The notes beneath the pieces are model-generated. The model searched no databases and was not told the origin of the DNA. It worked only from the letters and a program-made list of their open reading frames with translations. From contig NZ_JAMXSS010000002.1 of the NCBI RefSeq assembly GCF_024124825.1, forward strand, positions 2,976,001 to 3,040,000: a stretch of DNA of 64,000 nt, read 5' to 3'. Both the position numbers and the translations under genes were made by a program. Each line of letters begins with the position of its first letter. The first letter of the stretch is position 1. Positions 52,511-60,392 of this stretch are shown piece by piece. The stretch is from Arthrobacter sp. H16F315. GTDB taxonomy: Bacteria > Actinomycetota > Actinomycetes > Actinomycetales > Micrococcaceae.

Positions 52511-53205
52511 GGGCGATCTCGTCGATGGCCACCCGCCACGTTCTCGCCGACCTCGCTGAAGCTGCCGCCGGGGCCGGGCTACCGCTTCTGCAGATCGAAT
52601 CCGTAGGCGGAGTGGACGCCGCCCAGCGGGTGGCCGCCGGCGAGCCGTTCGACCTTGTGTTCCTCGCTGAGGACGCTCTGCAACGCCTCGCTGCCGAGGG
52701 GCACGTCGATCCGGCATCCATCGCCCCGATCGTACTGTCGGAGGTCGCCGTAGGCGTGGCCGCACGCAGCGCCGATGTAGCCACATGTTCCGAAGGCACG
52801 GCCTTTGCGAATGCCGACGAGCTTCGCGGCGCCCTGCGCGCGGCATCCCGCATCGGATATTCCACCGGACCGAGCGGCACCGAGCTATTGCGAATGATCG
52901 ACCGCTGGGGCATGACCGATGAGGTCAGCGACCGGCTTGTGCAGGCCCGTCCAGGCGTACCCGTGGCGCGCCTGCTCGCCGAGGGAGAGGTCGATCTCGG
53001 CCTGCAGCAGCTCAGCGAACTGGTCGGGCAACCCGGCGTGTGCGTCCTCGGCGTTCTCCCGGCCGACTGCGCGATTATCACGGTCTTCGCGGGTGCTGTC
53101 GCGGCATTCTCCAACAACGCGGCTCGTGCCGCGGAGGTGTTGGCCTTCTTCCGCTCGGACCTCTCGGCATCGATCAAGTCGTCGCACAGTTTTCGCGCGC
53201 CCTAA
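52507..53205 (+). CDS. ModA-like substrate-binding-fold protein without signal peptide, 232 aa
   Basis: The sequence follows the type II periplasmic-binding fold (ATRHVLADLAEAAAGAGLPL, VAAGEPFDLVFLAEDALQRL, SRIGYSTGPSGTELLRMIDR, GEVDLGLQQLSELV) like molybdate-binding ModA, but has no signal peptide or lipobox, so it should be cytosolic. Four-base overlap with the AKR. In this pathway the keto-enol step of 4-oxalomesaconate still lacks a gene here; this protein or the AKR could serve it, or it may be a sensor. Function unproven. Confidence 0.65.
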   Translation: MRAISSMATRHVLADLAEAAAGAGLPLLQIESVGGVDAAQRVAAGEPFDLVFLAEDALQRLAAEGHVDPASIAPIVLSEVAVGVAARSADVATCSEGTAFANADELRGALRAASRIGYSTGPSGTELLRMIDRWGMTDEVSDRLVQARPGVPVARLLAEGEVDLGLQQLSELVGQPGVCVLGVLPADCAIITVFAGAVAAFSNNAARAAEVLAFFRSDLSASIKSSHSFRAP

Positions 53206-53560
53206 GGCCCTGCCGTGACGGATTGACTGCTGGGGTGGGCCGCAGGTCGAAGAAGCGGCGAATGTCGGTACGCTCCGCAAGGACTTCGCCATGGTTCTCG
53301 TGCGCGGTGATGAACCGTGCCCGCCGGCCGGTCGTGGCGAGGAAGTTCAGCCAGATCCTCGGAGGAGTCGCTGGCAGCTTGCTGTTGCGGATGCCCTGTT
53401 CGCGCACGTACGGCAGCAGGCCAGGCCCCATCGCGTCCGCCCGGGTTTTCAGCCCATCCGGCTTGAGCGTGTGCCGGATGACCTGCACATCCTCTGGCGC
53501 CAGTCCAGAAGCCTGAAAGAGATCTCCAAGGCTCAGTTCGCCCGAGTTGCCGTTATCCAT
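53174..53560 (-). pseudogene. N-terminal fragment resembling a GIY-YIG-nuclease-type protein
   Basis: ATG at 53560 starts MDNGNSGELSLGDLFQASGL, followed by PEDVQVIRHTLKPDG and the TTGRRARFITAHENHGEV segment. This resembles the N-terminal half of actinobacterial proteins that carry a C-terminal GIY-YIG nuclease, but the frame ends after 128 residues in unrelated sequence that overlaps the 3' end of the preceding operon. Probably truncated. Confidence 0.4.
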
Positions 53561-53635
53561 GTCCTGCCTTCGCTTCGGTCATTTTGCCCCGGGATCTCGG
53601 AACGCGTCTTCACGGTTCCGGAGACACCGGGGAGC

Positions 53636-54303
53636 TTATCGCTCAGCGGATTCTAGCCCGCCCAGCCATGATGAGATTTCCTCCATGGCTTTCTGTGGCT
53701 GGGGAGCAGCGGAGTACACGCGAATCTCAAGGTAGCGGGTGCTGTTGATCTCCAGCGGCGGCACATCATCTTCTCTCAGCCGGACCACCAGGTAGCCGGC
53801 GGCCAGCAGGTCGGCAGTCTTCCGCACATCGGTCAGCACCTTGGCAGGCTCGCGGTGCCAATACTCGCCGTCGTATTCCACTATGAGTTGGCGGCCGCCG
53901 ACGTCGACACTGATGTCCGCCGACCAGGACTTGCGGGTCGTGAACGCCTTGTCCCGCAGAACCGCACCTGAGCGTGCCCCGGGGAAGCACTCCTCCGCTG
54001 CGGCGTGGTGAGCCAGTTCGACCTTGGACTTGCCGACCTCCCTACAATCAGGGCACGCGGCCCCATTCGAGCGGACGCTGAGGGAACCCGTCCAGACGTG
54101 CGCGGGGTTGGTAGCGCAGATCCACTCCGGAACGAAGGGCGTTGACGCATAGGGCCCGACGTGCCAGGCCGACACCGGATTCGCAGGGCTCCACTCTGCC
54201 GCCAGTCCCGGGTCCTGCCACGCCAGGGATCCGAGGATGGTGCGGCACTCAGGGCAGCGCAGCCTGTCGTATTTGTCCCGGGATCGCAGGGACTCCTCCC
54301 ACT
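53636..54303 (-). pseudogene. zinc-ribbon plus Vsr-like endonuclease-domain protein, 5' truncated at module 3
   Basis: The frame is open from 54303 without a start codon: NEWEESLRSRDKYDRLRCPE with C-x2-C, then PEWICATNPAHVWTGSLSVR and GAACPDCREVG, a second zinc ribbon of the W-x-C ... H-x-W ... CPxC type. After this come DISVDVGGRQLIVEYDGEYW and YLVVRLREDDVPPLEI, a PD-(D/E)xK Vsr/DUF559-like nuclease core. GTG 54175 could start a shorter 179-residue form. The 5' end meets the repeat module at 54305. Confidence 0.6.
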
Positions 54304-54350
54304 CGTTTCCGGAACCCGCACACCCCGGAACATCAGATCAGAGGCTGGAG

Positions 54351-54367
54351 TGTGCACAATGTGCACA
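54351..54367. promoter_or_regulatory. module palindrome 3a
   Basis: TGTGCACAATGTGCACA, 17 bp, at the same place as palindrome 1a relative to the tRNA end. Confidence 0.6.
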
Positions 54368-54406
54368 CGAGAAAACACTCAAAAGCCCCTGACATGCGGA
54401 AACACT

Positions 54407-54427
54407 GTGCCCGAGGTGGGACTCGAA
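54407..54427 (-). other. 3' end of a tRNA-Leu-like gene, copy 3 (candidate att core)
   Basis: Identical to copies 1 and 2 over 21 bases (28 bases with flank) and in the same orientation; 24.3 kb from copy 1. Confidence 0.6.
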
Positions 54428-54520
54428 CCGGGTTCCAGCCCCTGAATTTCCGCCGCTCCCCGAAAACCTCCGCAATCCGGCCCAGTCCGGCACCAGTACG
54501 AACCAATCCGAAGCCCCGGG

Positions 54521-54537
54521 TGTGCACATTGTGCACA
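54521..54537. promoter_or_regulatory. module palindrome 3b
   Basis: TGTGCACATTGTGCACA, identical to palindrome 1b. Confidence 0.6.
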
Positions 54538-54964
54538 CCCTCTTTCTTGCCCACTTCGGCGCCCCCAACCGGGCTGCCGAAACGGCCGCCCGGGCGGGCG
54601 CAGTTGTGCCGTACCCGCGAAGTCGTCCTGATAGGAAGAGCCGACCTCCGGAAGCCGACCGGCCGCAAACAACCACCGCACTACGGGGCGGATCCTATGC
54701 TGGAAGTCGACGACTATCATGGCACCGGGTTCCTCCTTTCCGAACATCTCATGGAGAAGCGAACTGCAACCTGCATGACCACACCCGACAGCCCCGCCCT
54801 CCACCACGTGTGCACGCACCACCAACGGCGCAGCGGAGCCCGCCGCCCTCAGCAACCACAACTCACATTGCGGAACTCCGCCCCAAAAGCCGTCGGCATG
54901 GTCAACATCCTTTCAAGAGCACTCGTTCGCTAGGTCAAGGAGTCAACGAAACCGGGGGCAGCCC

Positions 54965-55363
54965 CTAGCTGGGACCTCGCAGGTAGGTGAGCTTGTAGAT
55001 GTCCTCGTGGGTGGCCACGCCACGAAGCGGGTGATAGCCGTGTTTTGCCGCAATCGCCAGGGAATCTTCGATGTCGTCGACGGAGAAGGCGACTCGGTGC
55101 ATGCCGATCTCATTCGACAGGGTGGGTTCGGTCTCGATCGCGTCCGGGTGGATGTATTCGAAAAACTCGAGGCGCCCGTGACCGTCCGGCGTCTGCAGCA
55201 CCGCGATTTTGACGTGATTTCCGTCGAGGCCGACGGCGGTGTCGGCCCACTCGCCGCTGACGGTGTCGCGGCCGAGGACGGTGAGACCCAGGTCAGTGAA
55301 GAACGCGATTACAGCTTCGAGGTCGCGAACGGCAATTCCGACGTTATTGAGTTTGATGGCCAT
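54965..55363 (-). CDS. VOC-family (glyoxalase/dioxygenase fold) protein, C-terminus lost at module 3, 132 aa
   Basis: MAIKLNNVGIAVRDLEAVIA begins a VOC domain; LGLTVLGRDTVSGEWADTAV, RLEFFEYIHPDAIE and MHRVAFSVDDIEDSLAIAAK follow. The stop (TAG 54965-54967) comes directly after YKLTYLRGPS, where relatives continue with about ten more residues (G-I-I-V-M-L-A-E). The stop lies at the edge of module 3, so the last strand was probably replaced by insertion. The protein may still fold. Confidence 0.75.
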   Translation of the reverse strand: MAIKLNNVGIAVRDLEAVIAFFTDLGLTVLGRDTVSGEWADTAVGLDGNHVKIAVLQTPDGHGRLEFFEYIHPDAIETEPTLSNEIGMHRVAFSVDDIEDSLAIAAKHGYHPLRGVATHEDIYKLTYLRGPS

Positions 55364-55465
55364 GTGTCGAAAGCTACCAACGCGGACCGACTTACTCCAG
55401 TGGCTAGGCCCATCGACTGCCCGTAAGCCGATCCTCGAGCGGACACCTTGTGGATCGCGTACATG

Positions 55466-57169
55466 CTACGTATGGCTATTAGCCACGTCGATGAGCGAAA
55501 TAACGCCCTGAACCTTCTTCTTCAAGTCGAGGGGCCACTCGTTTCCCCAGTTCTGTGTTGCAACTTTAGAGACCGCTACCTTGCTTGGTTGCACGATACC
55601 GAGCCTGTCGGCCGTTAGAGGGTTTGCCCACCTGCTCTGGGCTGACAGGGTCTTTTTTTGGGTGGAGGGGTGTGCGGCCTGTATTGCATTCTTAAGCAAC
55701 TGTTCCGGTACGTAGTTCTCAACCGTATAGCCCGCCGTTACCCATGCCATTCCCGTCGTCGGGTCGCTATTGAGATCTTCTATGACCCTTCGCTTACTTT
55801 CATTCAGACGCCCGCCTGCGCTCTTCCTGTCCGAGTCAATTAGAACCATCATGTATCGATTGAGATTGCGGAGGGAGATGAAGTCCTCAACCTCCTCAGC
55901 ATCGAGCGGTGATAGTGCGCTTAACAGAGATCCTCCGTAGAACATGATGGAGTAGTGCGTTCCTTCCACGAATCTGTCTGGAGCAAGCTTCTCGATCCAA
56001 TGCTTCAGATAGATTCGGTCGGAAGGCCCCTCCACCCATAGGACTGCATTTGTCTGTACGAGGTCCGAAGGGCGGTAGCCGAGGTCTGCGCACACCGCGG
56101 CTCTCTCCCGCGCTGCCCCCGCGAATCGAACACTCGAAGCCCCATCCTCACGAGTGACGTGAAAAATGCTGCCTATCTCCGAGTCAAGCATGTGGGCAGA
56201 ATGAGTCGCGATGAAGTACTGATTCGATGTGTTGTGAGCAAGATAGCGAAGTAGCTTGCGCTGCAGGATGGGATGGAGGTGCACTTCCGGTTCCTCGACG
56301 CACATGATGGAATCCTGAACAACAGTCGCAGCTGCCGCAATGATCACTACTTCATGAATACCGGTCCCCATGTTCTCAATGGGGAGAGTCCGACCACCTT
56401 GGGTAACGTGAATTGTAGATAAATCATGGGGCACATCTATTGTGATGGTCGCGTCGTCGAGGACAGCGCGGGCGAACTCCTGCACTTTCAAGAACACTTT
56501 CTTGTCACCCAGGCGATCTGTCGAAGGGTTCTGCAACTCAAGGAGACGTCGCTTGATGCTTAGCCCGTTTAAATCGGGAGCTTGGCTACTGTCGTCAGAA
56601 ATTGTTCTTACGCCGCCAACTGTGAACGAAGAAGGAGGAATCGGGCGCTGCTTCACGATCCAATCAAGAACCCGGTAGGCATCGTCACCTGCACTTCCGC
56701 CTCGAGCCTGAGTCAGGGGCCCGGATAACGCCTGTGCCAAGTGATGGTCTCCAACCTCGCGGGCCATTCGCCTGAGGATCTCATGATCAACGACGCCCTG
56801 CCCAGACACTCCAAAGCTCACCGCAGCGGTACTCCCTGGAAAAACTACCCCGGGGAGGCGAAGGAAGCGATCCAGATACTCCCGAATGTCGGCAGACTGC
56901 GTATCAATGTCGCCCCACATGAGAACATCGGCAATCTCGTGTATCTCCATCCGGACGAAAGTGTGTTCCGCATCTCCCAGTGGACGGTCCCACTTCGAGA
57001 GAGGCCTTGTCTCGTCGGAGAATGTGTCGGCAATGACCCGGAGAATGTTGGACTTGCCAGTGTTGTTCTGGCCGGCGATGAGATTGACTCTGCGAAGCGG
57101 ATAGAGCACTACTTGCTGGTTGGATGGGAAGCTTCTGTATCCGTGAAAGGTGAACCCGTTGATTAGCAC
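55466..57169 (-). CDS. OLD-family ATPase/TOPRIM nuclease, 567 aa
   Basis: N-terminal ABC-type ATPase: Walker A LIAGQNNTGKSNILRVIADT (residues about 30-49), Walker B MCVEEPEVHLHP and the following H-loop FIATHSAHMLDSE. The C-terminal TOPRIM domain has AVLWVEGPSDRIYLKHWIEK and MMVLIDSDRKSAGG. This is the architecture of OLD nucleases (P2 Old, GajA of Gabija). No UvrD-like helicase (gajB) or reverse transcriptase is adjacent, so it is a class 1 stand-alone type. Lower GC than the neighbours and a position between repeats suggest recent transfer. Likely anti-phage. Confidence 0.85.
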   Translation of the reverse strand: MLINGFTFHGYRSFPSNQQVVLYPLRRVNLIAGQNNTGKSNILRVIADTFSDETRPLSKWDRPLGDAEHTFVRMEIHEIADVLMWGDIDTQSADIREYLDRFLRLPGVVFPGSTAAVSFGVSGQGVVDHEILRRMAREVGDHHLAQALSGPLTQARGGSAGDDAYRVLDWIVKQRPIPPSSFTVGGVRTISDDSSQAPDLNGLSIKRRLLELQNPSTDRLGDKKVFLKVQEFARAVLDDATITIDVPHDLSTIHVTQGGRTLPIENMGTGIHEVVIIAAAATVVQDSIMCVEEPEVHLHPILQRKLLRYLAHNTSNQYFIATHSAHMLDSEIGSIFHVTREDGASSVRFAGAARERAAVCADLGYRPSDLVQTNAVLWVEGPSDRIYLKHWIEKLAPDRFVEGTHYSIMFYGGSLLSALSPLDAEEVEDFISLRNLNRYMMVLIDSDRKSAGGRLNESKRRVIEDLNSDPTTGMAWVTAGYTVENYVPEQLLKNAIQAAHPSTQKKTLSAQSRWANPLTADRLGIVQPSKVAVSKVATQNWGNEWPLDLKKKVQGVISLIDVANSHT

Positions 57170-57186
57170 AGGTCAATCATCGCCTA

Positions 57187-57441
57187 TCAGTAAAGGCGAC
57201 ATTGTCCTGCGGCGTTCGACGTCGGGGTGAAGTCCGGTGTGCCCGGAGCGAAGACCGGTGCGCCTTCACCTGCACTGTGTTGTACGGCCGCGACGGGGAT
57301 GCCCGCAGCGGCCGCAGCGTCCAGAGCCCGCACGATCATCGCTAAAGACTCCTGGTGCGGCGGGTACTGGATCTCAAGAGGGCCAGTGAAGTACTGCTGC
57401 TGGACGTCGATAAGGATGAGGGCGCGACGGAGGGTGCTCAT
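57187..57441 (-). pseudogene. truncated second copy of the isochorismatase-family hydrolase
   Basis: ATG 57439-57441 with the same ribosome site as the gene at 3057-3695 encodes the same first ~72 residues (MSTLRRALILIDVQQQYF, AAAAGIPVAAVQHSAGEGAP). A 7-base deletion then shifts the frame and it ends at 57187 without the catalytic Lys and Cys. Confidence 0.85.
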
Positions 57442-57573
57442 GATGTTCTCCCGGATAGTGGATAGCTGCCCGCCTAACGGCGACCCTTCCATCTTCCGCA
57501 ATCCACAACGGGGCCACCAGCGACACGAGTTCCCGTATACGATTAATTCAGGCCAAAGGCGCTCCAAACCCCG
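57204..57573. repeat. direct repeat copy B of 3451-3841
   Basis: 370 bp, same orientation as copy A and nearly identical apart from deletions of 7 and 14 bases and a few substitutions. One end abuts the OLD gene promoter, the other an aldo/keto reductase scrap. Confidence 0.85.
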
Positions 57574-57775
57574 CGTGTGCGCCGCGGCGTTCAGGTTGTC
57601 CCGCATGCGCAGGCTATCGGCAGACTTGGGGATGACGATCGTGCCTTGAGCGAAATGCCGGGCCAACACGATCTGGGCGGGAGCGGCACAGTGCCGGGCC
57701 GCCAGTGATTGCACTGTGGCTGCCCCGAGGTAGTCGCCCTGCCCCAAGGGACTGTAGGCCTCTGCAGCGATGCCC
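57574..57775 (-). pseudogene. C-terminal scrap of an aldo/keto reductase
   Basis: Minus-strand translation GIAAEAYSPLGQGDYLGAAT, QIVLARHFAQGTIVIPKSAD and SLRMRDNLNAA is the last third of a DkgA-type AKR, ending where repeat copy B starts. It is not derived from the AKR at 35148 (different residues). Confidence 0.7.
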
Positions 57776-57957
57776 TATGTAAAGTTAGATTCTGGTTATT
57801 GCATCCGATGAATCATGCATCGCCTCTCCATTAGGCCGTTCTAGGCCAGGCACTAACGCGCCTTGCGCGGCGTCGTTCAAGGGGCCTGATCCCGGCCACT
57901 CAAGCCCCACTCGGCGCGCCTCGCCAAAAACCGGGTGTTTGAACGTAAAGCTGAGAC

Positions 57958-59010
57958 ATGTCATCACGCTCAGCGAGCCGGGGTCGTTACCGCCGCCCTG
58001 TGTTAATTCGCTACATGGCTGCGCCCGGTCCTCCCCCTGCAGAGAACGCCGAAGAGCCGTCTCCTCCAAAAGAGGGCCTATCTGCCTTAGCGGCAAAAGT
58101 ACTGGATCAGCTCAGTTTGACGTCATGGCTGCCAGCCGCACTGCTTACGGCCGGCTTGGCGGTCTTGTTTCAGTTTCGGTCAAAGGAGGCAATTGACCTA
58201 CCCCAAGCCGTGGCACAGATCGGTGCTGAACCCTTCCAGCTGCTGGTGGTGATGGTTCCGCTTCTAGTAATAGCAACGATGATCACCCAAGCTTTTTCTT
58301 TTTCTGCAATACGCACCCTTGAGGGTTATTGGAACAGAGGTTGGCTCTCAAACGTTTTTTCTTCAATAATGACGAAATGTCAAGCAAGAAAGAAGTTACG
58401 TCTGGAGGCCGCCAAGACGAGGCACGAACGTCGCGCCTTTGCGACTTCCAGGGAACAGATGCTCTCTCGAGGGATTCCTGCCACTATCGTCTGTGCCCTT
58501 GAGGCAAAGCTCTATGGCCAGCCGCGCGGCGTGCCTCTAACCGAAGCTGAGGCACTCGATATGGAAGCCATGAGCTGGGAAGAGTACTGCTCCCCATGGC
58601 AAATCTCAAAACTTGACCAACTGCAAGGCGCCACACCTCCTTACCCGCGAACCTCTCGCATCCTGCCGACCGCTCTCGGGAACAGACTCAGGGCTACTGA
58701 AGACAACCTCGAGAATACGAACGGAGACCTTGAAGGGTTCGTCCTAAGCAGATGGGCCGCTATGCCCATTCATCTTCGCTTGCAACACGATGAGTTCCGG
58801 GATCGCCTGGAAATGTACTGCATCCTCGTCTTTGTGGCAGCAATTCTCAGTGTGGCAACCATCCTCATACTGTTTGACAGCAAAATTCAGTTTTGGCAAA
58901 TAGGACTGCTCGCCACAGGATTTCTGGCGCTAGCGTGCGTTTGCTACAGCGCGGCGATTACGAGCGCTAACGGCTACTGCACGGTTCTGAAGCAAATCGA
59001 TAAGATTTAG
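57958..59010 (+). CDS. hypothetical four-helix membrane protein, 350 aa
   Basis: Two N-terminal helices (SWLPAALLTAGLAVLFQF; LLVVMVPLLVIATMITQAFS), a ~170-residue charged cytoplasmic middle, then two C-terminal helices (YCILVFVAAILSVATILILF; IGLLATGFLALACVCYSAAI). ATG 57958 or the in-frame ATG 58015 (MAAPGPPPAENAEEP) may be the start; neither has a strong ribosome site. I recognise no family. It is alone between the AKR scrap and IS debris and of lower GC than the catabolic genes, so it is probably acquired. Confidence 0.6.
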   Translation: MSSRSASRGRYRRPVLIRYMAAPGPPPAENAEEPSPPKEGLSALAAKVLDQLSLTSWLPAALLTAGLAVLFQFRSKEAIDLPQAVAQIGAEPFQLLVVMVPLLVIATMITQAFSFSAIRTLEGYWNRGWLSNVFSSIMTKCQARKKLRLEAAKTRHERRAFATSREQMLSRGIPATIVCALEAKLYGQPRGVPLTEAEALDMEAMSWEEYCSPWQISKLDQLQGATPPYPRTSRILPTALGNRLRATEDNLENTNGDLEGFVLSRWAAMPIHLRLQHDEFRDRLEMYCILVFVAAILSVATILILFDSKIQFWQIGLLATGFLALACVCYSAAITSANGYCTVLKQIDKI

Positions 59011-59429
59011 CGCACAACGTTCGGTGTCCTAATGATCGGCTGGCACCATCCGGCTTCCGTGAACCGGGCATTCTGGCGGATTGCCCTCAGGCGCCTCTAG
59101 CCTCTTGGGGCAAGATGGGACGACGCATCGGTAGGCCCTCTTGCGTGGACGATTGAGACCTGGAACCCTTCGGTCATTCATGCATTCAACTTCCTCTTAC
59201 TGCAGACTGCAGTCAAGACGTAGAGAGAGAAATGATCGATTGAAGTGAAATTGTAGTCCAATCTGCGGGCACGCCACCGTCGCCCTAGGAGATCGCTGCA
59301 ACGGTTTCACCGCTGATGGCGGATGTCAGAAGGTATTCATCTGTCCACTAGCTGGTGGGCTGGGTTTCTCCAAACAGGCCTTCTACGCCTGGAAGGCAAT
59401 GCCGGTCACGGACCGGGATTGGTCCGACG
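59011..59429. other. 419 bp without a gene
   Basis: No supported coding sequence on either strand, AT-richer in the middle (59170-59250). Confidence 0.4.
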
Positions 59430-59511
59430 GGACCTGATCAGCTGTGGCTGACCGACATCACCGAGCACCGGACCGATGAGCGCAAGCTCTACCTGTGCGC
59501 CAAAGAATGGA
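59430..59511 (+). pseudogene. IS3-type transposase fragment (first Asp region)
   Basis: About 25 residues, DQLWLTDITEHRTDERKLYL, match the rve core of IS3-family OrfB (WLTDITEH). The frame then enters antisense IS21 sequence. Confidence 0.6.
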
Positions 59512-59521
59512 TCGAGACTGT

Positions 59522-59681
59522 GCGAGGACCGCTCCGGGGTCTTTCGCTCCGGCGGTACCGCGGAGTTCAAAGCCTTCCGCACCGTTTTTCTCGCCACATG
59601 ATGCCTGCGCGCAAGTTCCCGGATCGACGATCCCTCGACTCTGGCTTCCCTACGGATAGCCGCGAACAACTCCACCTTTGA
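59522..59681 (-). pseudogene. IS21-type IstA N-terminal fragment
   Basis: Minus strand: SKVELFAAIRREARVEGSSI then RELARRHHVARKTVRKALNS and PPERKTPERSS, the N-terminal HTH region of IstA. The catalytic part is missing. TGACCCCGATAATGATGGGA upstream (59698) resembles an IS21 left terminus. Confidence 0.65.
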
Positions 59682-60036
59682 CCCTATCCCGGCCCTCTCG
59701 CACTTGACCCCGATAATGATGGGATCAACGCTCACAGGTGGGTACCATTCAAGCCGTCACTAGGTCAGGTATGTCGCTCGGGTGGGTACCGGGCCGTCCT
59801 AGTGGGCTCCGTTCAGACTGACATTCAGTGAACCGCACATAGGTCCGATGACGGCTTTAGTTGTGCCGTTAGTGGGATTCATGTAGTTCTCCAAACTCGA
59901 CGAGCCGGGTTATGACTCGCAGGTGGCGAACAATTTCATACCATTCGGATGTGACCTCGATGTCTTCCGGAGCTTTGATGAGCGACAGGAGATCGTGGCG
60001 CTGCGGAGGTGCCTCAGCATCTACCAGTTGCACCCA

Positions 60037-60324
60037 GGTCGACTTGTTGCCTGGTGCAACCATCACCACCAGCACTCAGGAATCGGCTTCCACACCCCCA
60101 CGAATGTCCACTACGACCACGCCGCCGGCATGGCCAAAGAACGCTCGGCAATCCTCGCGGCAGCCCGAGCGCGACACCCCGAACGCTTCACCACCACCGA
60201 ACCCAAGATTCTCGCGCTCCCAGGACCAGCGTCGATCAACCAACCCAAGGAAGTCACCGAACAGTCTGCCGCCAAACTCCCGGTGGTACCGCTCAGCTTG
60301 AAAAATTCCGGGGCGGCGCCTTGA
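60037..60324 (+). pseudogene. IS3-type transposase C-terminal fragment
   Basis: GRLVAWCNHHHQHSGIGFHT, PTNVHYDHAAGMAKERSAIL and LALPGPASINQPKE match the C-terminal end of actinobacterial IS3 OrfB proteins. The upstream part to 59682 is unrelated. 59682-60036 has no other gene. Confidence 0.7.
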
Positions 60325-60392
60325 ACAACGCTTGACAGACACAGAAGGGTCGTACAGGGGAGCCAACCACACCCATTAAAGCTGCGATCCGT

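Larger units (their letters stand above)
54305..54964. repeat. repeat module 3 (tRNA-Leu 3'-end module)
   Basis: Homologous over its full ~660 bp to module 1 at 29999-30640, in the same orientation: palindrome (54351), tRNA end (54407), palindrome (54521), then two minus-strand starts with strong ribosome sites (MPTAFGAEFRNVSCGC at 54897 and MIVVDFQHRIRP at 54719). One flank meets a 5'-truncated nuclease gene, the other a 3'-truncated VOC gene. Confidence 0.7.

Noticed and set aside
57187..57747. A 186-residue AKR-hydrolase fusion protein
   Set aside because: The frame is continuous only by chance across the border of repeat copy B; both halves are truncated fragments lacking catalytic residues.
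55466..59010. Complete Gabija system
   Set aside because: GajA-like protein is present but no UvrD/GajB helicase lies on either side; the neighbours are a VOC gene and a truncated hydrolase.
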